A stretch of DNA of 64,000 bases, taken from positions 3,780,990-3,844,989 of the forward strand of contig OZ036003.1 of the NCBI GenBank assembly GCA_964035015.1, given 5' to 3'. The DNA is from Corallium rubrum (lineage: Eukaryota; Cnidaria; Anthozoa; Scleralcyonacea; Coralliidae). The translations under genes were made by a program, and so were the position numbers. Below are positions 48,594 to 60,072 of this stretch, one piece after another (the first letter of the stretch is position 1; every line of letters begins with the position of its first letter). The notes beneath the pieces are model-generated. The model saw only the letters and a list, made by a program, of their open reading frames with translations. It was not told the origin of the DNA and did no database searches.

Positions 48594-51500
48594 TTACACA
48601 GTGTACTTTGCTACTGTATGTTTACCAAACAATATTAATTTATAAGATTTCATAATGTTAATCAACTGTTGCTTTGACTTTTTTGAAATCCCTTTAATCC
48701 CCTTTTGCTTCAGTTGATGCTTTAGCTGAGGAACGGTCATCTTTGCAAAGTTGGGAGGGGGGTTTGGTAGAGAGCCACTTCTTGTTGGAGGGTCATAACC
48801 AGCAGAAGTATTTTCCTGTATACCTTGAAGCTGTTCTCTAGATTGTAGAGATGGTGCATGACTTTTTCTCTTTTTGTTTTTTGTGTCATTATCCCAGTAC
48901 TCCAAGTTTCTTTTATTGTACTCTCTTGTTTCTCTCTCTCTGCGTTTTAAGAGCCACTGTCTTGACTCAAAACGAAGCACATCCCCCAGTGGAATCCCAT
49001 TTGTTGGATTTTCGTAGAACTATGGAGCGAGCAACGTCATTATTTTTCTCAACACCCTGTCCAGTAAACATTTTGATTGCTGAGTATTTTTCAAAAAACC
49101 AAGGAATATGAGTAGCCATTATGTGAATGTATGGCGTCACACGCTTTCTCTCATATCCCTCCCTTTTCCCACTCAATGCTACAAAAGAATTCACCCATTC
49201 CTTTGCCATCATCCATAATTCCATTGCACTTGACTTGGGTTCCCAATTACTCACAACTTTATAAACACTTTGGAAATCTTTCCACAATTTAACAACTGCT
49301 TCAGCAGTGTCAGGCCTTAGGAACTTCATCACCTTGTCTGGTAAGTAGTTCATCAATGTTTTCTTATCGTTCCCCATTAGGCTAGTCCAGTCATATGTCC
49401 CACTCCCTTTCCCGTCGGCATTTTTTTTCTCCCACACCTCGGATGATACACCACAAGATCTTATGGTGTCGATCAATTTTTCCAGATGAACATTTTTAGC
49501 TCCCCATTTCTTGTCAAATTCATCTTCCTTATCCCATTCCATTACTTCAGTTATCAAATTAGCCATCAAAACATCAGTCACTCTCAATAAAAGATGGAGT
49601 TCATCAACTATGATGTGGTCCAGTTCAATGTTTAACAATGGTTCATTAATGCATCCATAATTATCCTTAGAATGTTGTAATAGATCTCTGATTTCTTGCA
49701 ATGTCCTGGCCATGGGGGGGCATGTTGAAGTATTCAAAATCATGATCCATTTTCCAGCTGTCGAGTTTGTAAACTTTACACCATGCACATGCATAATTAG
49801 CTGCAGCGGAATTTAGACCCAGCATGAGGAGTATGTATTTGTAATCACCCCCAAGAAAAAATTCAGTTTTTATTTCTTGTCTGCCAGTATCAATCATTCC
49901 TTCTGAAATCATTTCATTTATTTCACGAAATATTTCTCAAAATGACTCTTTCAGATTACTGTACTCTTCTTTTCCATTTACAACAGCGATGGTGCGATTT
50001 CCTTTTGCTGACATTACTTCTTGACCAGTTTGTAAGATGGAGAAAGAAAGCAATACAAAACTGGAATTTCTGGTCATCTTCGCCCCATCACCACTTATTT
50101 TGATTTGAATGTTTTCTTTGGCTGGATCAAAATTAGGATTTTCTTTGATATAATCAAGAATATGCTCTTTCATTACATCTCTGACAGAATGAACTTTAGA
50201 ACCTGTAAGTTTTCCAGCTTGTTCAGGTCACTCCTACACTGTTGAATAAGATATGACTTTGGCAAGCCATTTGTCACCATGGTGAACTGATGGTAAAATG
50301 CATCGCCCACACAAAATTTATCAAGTACAAACAGGATTTCTTCAATCTGTTTTTTGTGTTCTTCTGTCAGATTATTATACCGATTACTCTTCTCACTGGG
50401 TTCAGAATTGGCAGTTGAATCTTGGGTTTCTTTCGTGACAGCTTCAAAAGTGACTGTATGTTTTTTACCTGTATCTGATTCCTTTATTAGCATGCTCTCA
50501 ATATCCAAACCAAAATTCTTACTGAACCAGAGAGCAGTTTCAGCTCTTGACATAAATGTTTTCAAGGTCCTGCTCTTGTTTTGACTTGAAGAGGGATGCT
50601 TCCCTTTGTACTGACAGTGGATGTTAGCTACTTCTTCTATATCAGTTATATAATTCAGTAATTGGTGGTTTTCATTTTGTAAGTGATTAACTCATTCCTG
50701 TCCGGGGGCTTCCCCACAGGTGAATAAAATCGTCTGGCGTTAGCCAGAATAAAATACTAAAGACCAATTGGGACAAGAAAGAGTTAAAGAGATAGTTTAT
50801 AACTCATTCCTGTCCGGGGGCTTCCCCACAGGTGAATAAAATCGTCTGGCGTTAGCCAGAATAAAATACTAAAGACCAATTGGGACAAGAAAGAGTTAAA
50901 GAGATAGTTTATAACTCATTCCTGTCCGGGGGCTTCCCCACAGGTGAATAAAATCGTCTGGCGTTAGCCAGAATAAAATACTAAAGACCAATTGGGACAA
51001 GAAAGAGTTAAAGAGATAGTTTATAACTCATTCCTGTCCGGGGGCTTCCCCACAGGTGAATAAAATCGTCTGGCGTTAGCCAGAATAAAATACTAAAGAC
51101 CAATTGGGACAAGAAAGAGTTAAAGAGATAGTTTATAACTCATTCCTGTCCGGGGGCTTCCCCACAGGTGAATAAAATCGTCTGGCGTTAGCCAGAATAA
51201 AATACTAAAGACCAATTGGGACAAGAAAGAGTTAAAGAGATAGTTTATAACTCATTCCTGTCCGGGGGCTTCCCCACAGGTGAATAAAATCGTCTGGCGT
51301 TAGCCAGAATAAAATACTAAAGACCAATTGGGACAAGAAAGAGTTAAAGAGATAGTTTATAACTCATTCCTGTCCGGGGGCTTCCCCACAGGTGAATAAA
51401 ATCGTCTGGCGTTAGCCAGAATAAAATACTAAAGACCAATTGGGACAAGAAAGAGTTAAAGAGATAGTTATAACTCATTCCTGTCCGGGGGCTTCCCCAC

Positions 51501-53351
51501 AGGTGAATAAAATCGTCTGGCGTTAGCCAGAATAAAATACTAAAGACCAATTGAGACAAGAAAGAGTTAAAGAGATAGTTTATAACTCATTCCTGTCCGG
51601 GGGCTTCCCCACAGGTGAATAAAATCGTCTGGCGTTAGCCAGAATAAAATACTAAAGACCAATTGGGACAAGAAAGAGTTAGAGAGATAGTTTATAACTC
51701 ATTCCTGTCCGGGGGCTTCCCCACAGGTGAATAAAATCGTCTGGCGTTAGCCAGAATAAAATACTAAAGACCAATTGGGACAAGAAAGAGTTAAAGAGAT
51801 AGTTCATAACTCATTCCTGTCCGGGGGCTTCCCCACAGGTGAATAAAATCGTCTGGCGTTAGCCAGAATAAAATACTAAAGACCAATTGGGACAAGAAAG
51901 AGTTAAAGAGATAGTTTATAACTCATTCCTGTCCGGGGGCTTCCCCACAGGTGAATAAAATCGTCTGGCGTTAGCCAGAATAAAATACTAAAGACCAATT
52001 CGGACAAGAAAGAGTTAAAGAGATAGTTTATAACTCATTCCTGTCCGGGGGCTTCCCCACAGGTGAATAAAATCGTCTGGCGTTAGCCAGAATAAAATAC
52101 TAAAGACCAATTCGGACAAGAAAGAGTTAAAGAGATAGTTTATAACTCATTCCTGTCCGGGGGCTTCCCCACAGGTGAATAAAATCGTCTGGCGTTAGCC
52201 AGAATAAAATACTAAAGACCAATTCGGACAAGAAAGAGTTAAAGAGATAGTTTATAACTCATTCCTGTCCGGGGGCTTCCCCACAGGTGAATAAAATCGT
52301 CTGGCGTTAGCCAGAATAAAATACTAAAGACCAATTCGGACAAGAAAGAGTTAAAGAGATAGTTTATAACTCATTCCTGTCCGGGGCTTCCCCACAGGTG
52401 AATAAAATCGTCTGGCGTTAGCCAGAATAAAATACTAAAGACCAATTCGGACAAGAAAGAGTTAAAGAGATAGTTTATAACTCATTCCTGTCCGGGGGCT
52501 TCCCCACAGGTGAATAAAATCGTCTGGCGTTAGCCAGAATAAAATACTAAAGACCAATTCGGACAAGAAAGAGTTAAAGAGATAGTTTATAACTCATTCC
52601 TGTCCGGGGGCTTCCCCACAGGTGAATAAAATCGTCTGGCGTTAGCCAGAATAAAATACTAAAGACCAATTCGGACAAGAAAGAGTTAAAGAGATAGTTT
52701 ATAACTCATTCCTGTCCGGGGGCTTCCCCACAGGTGAATAAAATCGTCTGGCGTTAGCCAGAATAAAATACTAAAGACCAATTCGGACAAGAAAGAGTTA
52801 ATCGTTCTCTCTTTTTGATTTATTACTTCGAGCATTTCATTATACAAATTTCTCTTTTCACCTTCAAGATTTTGGTACTTACTTCTCCAATTTTCTGCTG
52901 CACTTTTAAGCTGATTAATTTCTTCTTCGTAGTCTTCTTGTGACTTCGTTTGACCCACCATTACATGAAATTTTCTGACTTGGTTGTCGAGTTCTTTACG
53001 CTTCCTTCCTTTTGTGTTCTTGTATAACTGAACTACAGAGGTAGAAATTTTCCATAAATTGTCATTTATTTGGCTTCTTGTTTCTTGATCATCAGTAAAC
53101 GCGAAGAGTGAACTAGGTATAGATATTTCAAGAAGAGAGATATAATCAGGAACATCCTGTCCATCGACAGTCTTTTCACCAAGACCACCACCGTTAATTA
53201 TTCTGTGCCATTCCTTTAATAAAGGATACGGGATTTCCAGAGCTAAAATAGCTTTGTTCTTTCGTGTTTTGGCAGCATAACTTAATTCAGGATGACTAAG
53301 CTCCACATTCCATTTGAATTGTCTCTTGCAACGCTGGAACTCGTCCGACAT
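48594..53351 (-). pseudogene. Large unrecognised gene, possibly transposase-derived, split by a MITE array
   Basis: Reading leftward from ATG 53351: N-terminal region, a coiled coil (about 52960-52810), interruption by the tandem array (50689-52802), then continuation in phase beyond it. Next come KISGDGAKMTRN (about 50095), FFLGGDYKYILLMLGL (about 49860-49815), a Cys motif CAWCKVYK, ELDHIIVDELHLLLRVTD, KMFTGQGVEKNNDVAR, and at the end a SAP-like DNA-binding helix pair (MTVPQLKHQLKQKG ... SKQQLINIM, 48745-48655). Lesions: frame shifts at about 50205, in a C7 run at 49713-49719 and in a G5 run near 48983, and a TGA at about 49936. Spaced Asp residues and a zinc-type Cys pair suggest an RNase H-like nuclease fold, which is inference. 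Similar proteins are numerous in cnidarian genomes, from memory. Confidence 0.7.
50689..52802. repeat. Minisatellite: 19 tandem copies of a 112-bp MITE-like unit
   Basis: CTCATTCCTGTCC occurs at 50691 and then every 111-112 bp to 52705, giving 19 copies. Each unit starts TTAACTCATTCCTGTCC or ATAACTC and ends GGGACAAGAAAGAGTTAA, which are imperfect inverted repeats. It includes the hairpin CTGGCGTTAGCCAG. Between units lies a short spacer AGAGATAGTTTAT. Copies are almost identical. A TTGGGAC to TTCGGAC change is confined to the right half, and single-base deletions occur at 51471 and about 52384. The array sits in the coding frame of the 48594-53351 gene at a TTAA site. Confidence 0.97.
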
Positions 53352-53465
53352 ATTTTTGCATAAAATTATACAGAGAAAGAGAAAGACCTCTAGTTTCCCT
53401 TGTGTCCCTTGTTTTCCTCAGAATCCCCATATAAAGCTAGTAACCATGGTTTCAATGCTTCAAGA

Positions 53466-53642
53466 TGGCTGACACAGTTCTCTTAAGTTGGATTGAATTG
53501 AGCAAACGAATTACTTCAATATTTGATACTTGCTTTTACATTTTCGCGGACTTTGGCGCGCTCAGGGAAAGGCTGTTTCTTGGTCTAATTCTTACAGACT
53601 TTGAAAGATATTTGGAACCGGTTTTGGCTAAACATTTCTGAC
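53466..53642 (+). CDS. Small open frame divergent from the large gene
   Basis: ATG in good context (CAAGATGGCTG), 58 codons to TGA, beginning MADTVLLSWIELSKRI. It starts only 115 bp from the divergent start at 53351, so both could share a bidirectional promoter. The family is not recognised. It may be a first exon or a chance frame. Confidence 0.25.
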
Positions 53643-54387
53643 AGCATATGTGAACGAAGGATATTCACACAGTGGAATAAAACTCGTGAGAACGATAAAG
53701 CTTCACTCATTTTGTCTACTTTCTAGCTTTTATGTACGCACTTTTTGGCTTTGTAAGGGTGGTCAGTATGGCCGCGAATGCAATTTATACAGGATTTTGG
53801 ACGAATTTGTGGAACCGGTTTCGACACGAATAAAGAACTCAGCTGTGGACTATATCTAACGAAAAAGCAAAAACAATTCGATAGGAACTTGTGAGAACTC
53901 ATCTACATTTACACAAGATTTATCAATGAAAGATTCCTTAGGTAAGCTAATTTCCCTAAGATTTTCGAATCGTTTTTCGTTGTGCGCATGCTCGTGATTT
54001 CCCGGCGCCATGTTGTACGAGATTGTTCACCATGATGTGGCCATATTAAAATGCATTTGACTCGTTCCAAGGATTCGTTTGGGAAATCAAATAACTTTCA
54101 CAGAATGCCAAGAATACTCGATTTATATTGTAAATGCTTCAACAATACCTTGAACTTCCATTAACTCAACAAAAATATCAATAACTTGAGATTTGGCGCC
54201 ACCAACTTTGAGAATCTAGAGTGGGGCAGTTTTGGGGCAGTTTTGATTGGGAAATCTACTAGGCCTTTTATTTCCCTTTGTCTCTCCCCAGTCCTCTCGG
54301 TCACCCCGGCCCCCAAATAGGGTATAGAAGGCCTAGGTCTAGGCTGAGATGCACCATATGTAGCTGAACATTGATTAAAATCTGCAG

Positions 54388-54850
54388 TTGAAGTGTCATC
54401 CGATGAAAGAGAAGACCTACTGGAACTTATTCAAGAAATTAAACAGAGGATCTCAGGTAATTAGTAAAATAGTTTGTTCTTTCTGTTACATCTTCCTCAT
54501 ACATCTTCCGGTTTCATCTGCTTATTTTAAAAATATTCCTATGCTTAACCACGAATTTACACTATACTAATTATTACAGGTGCTCGATTACCAAAACATG
54601 CATTTTCTGCAGCTATGATGGAAACGGAAGAACTCCATGGTGTAAGAAAATTATAGAAGAAACAATTTTCAAGGCTTTAATACTTTATTGTTATAAAAAT
54701 AACAAATTGATTAGTGTTTTATAATCATTGTTGAATATGATTAACTGCTAACGAAATATAACACGCACGTTATTTTATTTTGTTTAGGAGTTATCGCCTG
54801 AGTTGAAACAGACAGCAAACAAATTCACTCCAAAGAGAAAAATTATAGTA
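54388..54850 (+). CDS. Three phase-compatible exons of an unknown gene
   Basis: Exon A 54388-54456 follows TCTGCAG and ends before GTAATT; it encodes EVSSDEREDLLELIQEIKQR. Exon B 54580-54641 follows TTATTACAG and ends before GTAAGA; it encodes ARLPKHAFSAAMMETEELHG. Exon C begins at 54788 after TTTGTTTAG and encodes ELSPELKQTANKFTPKRK. Intron phases agree across both junctions (1, then 0). The product is not recognised and further exons are not identified. This may be a host gene fragment among the transposons. Confidence 0.4.
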
Positions 54851-55024
54851 ATTATAAATTCATTTAGTATCGCACAAATTGTGAATCATATAATATACAG
54901 TATACAGTTTAATGAAATCATTCCAAATACATATTTTTGTAGGGTTTAAAAGCCGGGCTGAGAATGGCAAAGAGAAGAAGCGAAGGGAAAGATATGCTAA
55001 GTAAAGCTTCAGTAATGACTTCAT

Positions 55025-55027
<3 letters not shown>

Positions 55028-55072
<45 letters not shown>
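55028..55072. repeat. (TA)n microsatellite
   Basis: About 22 TA units, directly before the (ATCA)n tail of the truncated LINE. Confidence 0.95.
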
Positions 55073-55078
55073 ACATAT

Positions 55079-55720
55079 ATCAATCAATCAATCAATCAAT
55101 AGTTTTATTCAAGGTACTTAATACATGGTAAAAAAATAATGTATTAAGTCCTAGCAGGAGATTTAGGAGGTTAACCCTATAATAAAATCCCCTAAATTAA
55201 TAGAGTATATAAATGTTCTTTACAGATTAAAATTATAAAATTTAAATGTAAAATGAAAAATGTTTGCCTAGTACAAGTTTAGGTGCAACCGAAGTTGACC
55301 TTTAAACGATTTAAAATTTATAGCTTCTACAACTTTTGACGGTAAAGAGTTCCATAACTTAATAATTCTTACAAAAAATGAGTTCTTGTAACAATTTATT
55401 TTTGATAATTTAGTATATAAGGAGAACTTATGGTTTGCTCTTGTCTTATTTAAGTGTTTGTAATTTAAGACTTCTTCAAATTTTATACCATTAAGGTTAA
55501 ACACTGTTTTGTAACATTCAATTAATGAGAAATAAGTTCTGCGTTTTTCAAGAGTATTCCATTTTAGCAATTCACAGCGCTCTTCATATGGCATTTCTCC
55601 ACGTTTTTGTTTGAGAGCTAATCTTGACGCTCTTCTTTGAATACTCTCAAGAGCTTTTACGTCTTTAACCAGGTAAGGAGACCAGACAGGTGTTGCGTAT
55701 TCTAATATTGGTCTTACCAA

Positions 55721-55722
<2 letters not shown>
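55079..55722 (-). mobile_element. 5'-truncated LINE
   Basis: The minus-strand frame 55720-55268 encodes the C-terminal RT region of a CR1/Jockey-like LINE (VRPILEYATPVWSPYL, IQRRASR, FFVRIIKLWNSLPSKVV). The 3' tail is (ATTG)n, seen as CAATCAATCAAT at 55081-55100 on the plus strand. Confidence 0.88.

Positions 55723-55786
<64 letters not shown>
55723..55786. repeat. (TA)n microsatellite
   Basis: About 31 TA units between the truncated LINE and a SINE remnant. Confidence 0.95.
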
Positions 55787-55788
<2 letters not shown>

Positions 55789-55824
55789 TGGTGGAAGTTG
55801 TCACTCAGGTGGATAAACGGTAAT
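55787..55824 (+). mobile_element. End fragment of the tRNA-derived SINE unit
   Basis: GAATGGTGGAAGTTGTCACT...AAACGGTAATA matches 59611-59649 exactly, the end of a complete SINE unit. It marks the left side of the LINE insertion. Confidence 0.8.
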
Positions 55825-55963
55825 ACATACATACATACTTTATTAAATGTTCCCCAACGGGGCTTTTCAACATCTAATTACAAGATAGCATACAACTCTA
55901 AAATATCTAAATATACAAATAATCATGTTATTAATAAAATTATATGATAAAAATGTGATTCAA

Positions 55964-57388
55964 TCAGACTGTGATAGCTAAAAATCTTTCCAACATTGCT
56001 CTTTTTAGTTCTTTCTTGAATTTGCCCAGAGACGTTATTATCTTCAGATTTTCATCTAAATTATGCCAAATGATGGTAGCCCTATACTGAAATGATCTTT
56101 GACCACTCTTAGTTCTAAAAAATGGAATTTGTAATGACCCTCGGTTGCGTGTGGAACGATCGTGTACCTTCGAACGTCTTATAAACTTCTTACAGAGATA
56201 TTGCGGTGCTAGATTGTTCATGCATTTGAAAGCCATAACAGTTTCTCTAAATAAGAGTTGGTCCTTGACAGGCAGCCAATTAAGGTGGCGTAGGTACGGC
56301 GTTACATGATCGAATTTCCTACCCTTAGCAACTATCTTACATCCAAAGTTCTGTACTGCCTGAAGTTTGTTGATGTTGGTCAAGGATGTGTTAGACCAAA
56401 CAGGTGAACAATACAAAAGTTTGCTCATTACAAGAGCAAAAACAATTAACGACAGTGTTTTGTTATCAAAACTATGCTTAACGCGGTTGATCTGGCATAA
56501 CTTCGCCATACAAGAAGATACTAAATTGCTTATATGAGTGTTATATGTCAAATGGGAATCAACAATGACACCCAAATCCCGTGCTGATGAGACAGGTTTG
56601 ATAGTTTTACCCAGAAATGTCAACGACATTTCAGTAGGACGTCTCTGGAGTAGCTGTCGAGTACCTATCGTGATGAATTTCGTCTTCTCTGGATTAATCA
56701 ATAATTGATTATCTGTACACCACCTTGCGACACGCTGGAGATCCTCTTCAAGATTTTGCTTGGCTCCGTCCATGTCTTTTATTATAGGAAATGACATGAA
56801 TACTTTAGAATCATCTACATATGATTCAAGTTGACAAGTGTCAGGCGCTAATGAGAGATCGTTCAAATATATACAAAAGAGTAGAGGCGAAAGGATTGCT
56901 CCCTGTGGAACACCATGAGTGATGGGGAGTGGAGAAGACACTGTGGATCCAATCCTAACCGACTGTGATCTTCCAGTCAAATAGCTTCTAAACCATTTGA
57001 CTACGTCAGGAGAGGCACCAACACAGCTTAACTTGTGCAGCAAGATAGGGTGGCTAATGCTGTCAAACGCTTTGGAAAGGTCCAACAGTATAAGTGCTGA
57101 CAGCATCTTCTTGTCCATTGCCTGTAAGATAATGTCACTGACGAATAGGTTTAGTGTTTCTGTGGAATGGTTCTTTCGGTTTCCGCTTTGATGGGACGAA
57201 AGACGACCGTTCTTCGTTAAATACGAGCTGAACTGTTCGAGTACTACTCTTTCACACGCTTTAGAAGCGGTGACAAGGAGCGAAAGTGGTCGGTTGTTAG
57301 AGGCCTCCCCATAGTCCCCCTCTTTGAGAAGTGGTGTGACTTCGGCTTCCTTCCAAGCATCGGGAATATAAAAGTGGTCAAAGAGCAA
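55964..57388 (-). pseudogene. LINE ORF2, reverse-transcriptase half
   Basis: 474 codons with RT motifs in order: DAWKEAEVTPLLKEGD, NNRPLSLL, LILLDLSKAFDSISH (first Asp), GVPQGAILSPLLF, and SYVDDSKVF with the catalytic DD near residue 195. The C-terminal region has WLPVKDQLLFR and RATIIWHNL. It is out of frame with the endonuclease half by one base near 57385, so the protein is split unless this is a sequencing error. Confidence 0.92.
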
Positions 57389-59247
57389 TTTATAATCTCT
57401 GTAAGTGGACCGAGGATGACAGGGAGCGAGTCTTTGATTACTCCCATACTTATCTTGTCGGGCCCCGGGGACTTCTTGGACGGCATGGATAAAATAATGC
57501 GCTTTACTTCAGTGCAACTGACTGGCCTAAATTTGAAATGTTCAACTGAAGGACTGCCAGATGTTGTAGATGTTGTAGGCAGGGCAGGGCTTGAGGCGGT
57601 CGAGGTGATGTTGTTTGTCACAACTAAACGTGCAGCAGACTCAGCAGCTTTCTTGCCAACGGAAGAGAAGAACTGGTTAAAGTCCTCGGCGACGAGTGAA
57701 GGGTCTTTGCTGTAGGTGTGAAAGTGTTTCTCTTTCGAAGGAATTCTACTGTTGATTATCTTCCAAAGGGACCCAGGATTATCTTTGTGCTTTTCGACTT
57801 CGCCGGAGATGTGATTTCTCTCTGCCCTTCTAAGTTCATCTTTGACAGCGTTGCGCGACTCTTTAAAGATTTGCCAATCATTGCTATCTCGCGTCTGTTG
57901 GAAACGGCGAAGAAACACGTCCCTTGATTTCATAAGCTCTTTTATTTCCGAAGTGACGTATGGACAAGGCCGACTGCGAATTTTCAAGGTCTTTATTGGT
58001 GCATGAGCTTCGAGGGTAGACTGAAAAACAGTGTTGAACATGTTTAGCTTAGTATTCACGTCATTTTCTGAGAAGATGGATAGGAGACGATCCGAATGAT
58101 CGGCCAAATCAGCGGTGAATACAGCGGGCTCATACGTCTTGTAGGTCCGTACGGTGATATAACAAGGTGGCGGCTTAGGGAGCTTCAGCTGAAGTGCAGC
58201 GAAAACAGGAAGATGGTCACTGATGGCTGTATTAATAACACCGCTGTCATGTGAGGAGGAGAGGATAACGTCAATAAGTGACTGGCAGGTGTCTGTTATC
58301 CTTGTTGGAGTTTTAATCATTTGTGTAAGGTTCAATTCTTTAGAAACCTCGGCAAGTGCTCTGCTCTCAGGACAATCCTTCAGGGTGTTACAGTTAAGGT
58401 CTCCAAAAACAACAATGGGCTTATTCAGAGCGAGGGCTTCGATGTAACTGGATTTGAAGAAATCTTCAAAACACGCCACTGGGCAGTCAGGTGGGCGATA
58501 AGTCACGCATATCACTACAGACTTGCATTTATTGTGCTGCAGTTTTAACCAAAGCTGATGGAAGTTGGATTCAGATATATGCGAAATAGTTCTCAAAACA
58601 GACACTTTAATGTTGTCACGGATGTACGCACACACCCCTCCGCCTTTCTTATGTAAACGATCAAGTCTATACACATTATAGCCGTCAATCTTGATCTCGA
58701 TATTAGTAACTGTGGTATTTAACCATGTTTCAGAGATAGTAAGTACATCAATTTTGTTTGAAGTGGCAAAGTCTATGAGTTGAAGGTAATGAGTCCTATT
58801 TCGCAGAGATCTAATGTTCAAATGCACAGTTTTAAGTTTGCTGATAATTACTTTACGCTTTGTTGAAATCGTATTGAAACCATGTTGAGTGGCCAGTGGA
58901 GCAAGGCGAATGTTTGTATCGCTGGTCCCAAAGGTGTCAAATTGAATATTTAATAAGTTGGAGGAGATTGTATGTAGATGAGGTCTTTCTTGTGTCTCAA
59001 CGTTTGAAAATGCGATGGTAGAATCGTCAGAAATCCAATTATCGGATATAATCGCTTGTCTTCCCATCCCCAGACATAATGATATTAGTCTTTGCTTCAT
59101 CTGTCCAGCGCGGCAGCCTCGCCGCGTTGGTTTCGATCTTGAAATGCCGAGGCTGGACAAACATCTCCAAAGATTAGGGCAAAGCGCTTTCCCAATGGCT
59201 GTCGATGAAAAGGCTCTCAAAACTGTTCTTGGATAGATTAATGCCAT
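57244..59247 (-). pseudogene. LINE ORF2, endonuclease half
   Basis: It begins MALIYPRTVLRAFSS. The apurinic/apyrimidinic endonuclease domain spans residues about 140-370: LNIRSLRNR, ISETWL (catalytic Glu), GGGVCAYIRD, TYRPP, VFGDLNCN and SDHLPVF (catalytic Asp-His). A linker and the KSPGPDKIS motif at the start of RT follow. After 57385 this frame runs into noise, while the RT continues in the overlapping frame. No ORF1 is present, as in L2-type LINEs or a slightly truncated copy. Confidence 0.9.
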
Positions 59248-59378
59248 CTAGGAACTTGTAAGTAACCACCAGTGTCTTGATAGAATAAATCGTAAAAGTT
59301 GAAGGGATAAAATTGAGAAAATATGCAGAGCGATTACGAGTGCTGCCAGTTAGGCGCTCAAGCGTACCTAAATCCTAA

Positions 59379-59816
59379 AGGTTGTTCTCCGAGTGTAACG
59401 AAACCAAAGTGGGAAGCATTTTAAAAATGCAGACCCCAGTAGGAATCAAACCCACGACCTTCCGAACGCTAGGTGGACGCTCTACCGACTGAGCTACACG
59501 GTCTGGCGGAGAAAGGTATGGGAATAATTGTTTATACACTGAATGTCAAAGCGGTACTTTGCTTTATCGACTCAGCGTCGAACTATACTCAGTTTTTATT
59601 ATTATTGATGAATGGTGGAAGTTGTCACTCAGGTGGATAAACGGTAATAAGGTTGTTCTCCGAGTGTAACGAAACCAAACTGGGAAGCATTTTAAAAATG
59701 CAGACCCCAGTAGGAATCGAACCCACAACCTTCCGAACGCTAGGCGGACGCTCTACCGACTGAGCTACACGGTCTGGCGGAGAAAGGTATGGGAATAATT
59801 GTTTATACACTGAATG
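59379..59816 (-). mobile_element. Two direct copies of a tRNA-derived SINE
   Basis: Unit 1 is 59382-59649 and unit 2 starts at 59650 and runs to about 59816. On the minus strand each has a tRNA-like head: GTGTAGCTCAGTCGGTAGAG (A box) and GGTCGTGGGTTCGATTCCTA (B box), 59442-59511 and 59700-59777. The acceptor stem has mismatches and the anticodon loop reads AGC, so these are retroposed relatives of a tRNA, not working tRNA genes. Confidence 0.8.
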
Positions 59817-59844
59817 AAAGAGAACAACCGGAGAACAACAACAC

Positions 59845-60072
59845 TCGGAGAACAACCTTATTACCGTTTATCCACCTGAGTGACAACTTCCACCATTCAT
59901 CAATAATAATAATAAGAACTGAGTATAGTTCGACGCTGAGTCGATAAAGCGAAGTACCGCTTCGACATTCAGTGTATAAACAATTATTCTCATACCTTTC
60001 TCCACCAGACCATGTAGCTCAGTCGGTAGAGCGTCCGCCTAGTGTTCGGAAGGTCGTGGGTTCGATTCCTAC
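59845..60072 (+). mobile_element. Third SINE copy in inverted orientation
   Basis: It is the reverse complement of the unit sequence around 59440-59690, giving a large palindrome-like arrangement centred near 59830. The tRNA-like head is at 60010-60072 with anticodon-position AGT. It ends abruptly in (TA)-rich sequence at 60075-60145. Confidence 0.8.

Larger units (their letters stand above)
55825..59378 (-). mobile_element. Near-complete CR1/L2-type LINE
   Basis: About 3.55 kb, minus strand, with an (ATGT)n 3' tail (55825-55840 on the plus strand as CATACATACATA). Apurinic endonuclease and RT are encoded with one frame break. It lies between two halves of a SINE array: the sequence ending at 55824 joins directly to that starting at about 59379 in the intact unit junction at 59649. 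The duplication is at most a few bases (TAA). Confidence 0.88.

Noticed and set aside
50689-52802. CRISPR array
   Set aside because: The repeats are contiguous 112-bp units with identical short spacers and no variable spacer sequences; the genome is eukaryotic.
55690-55947. Tyr-Ile repeat frame
   Set aside because: It is a translation of the (TA)n microsatellite.
59439-60072. Functional tRNA genes (Ala- and Thr-like anticodons)
   Set aside because: Acceptor stems are mismatched, copies are embedded in a longer repeated unit, and one copy ends in TA repeats; they fit a tRNA-derived SINE better.
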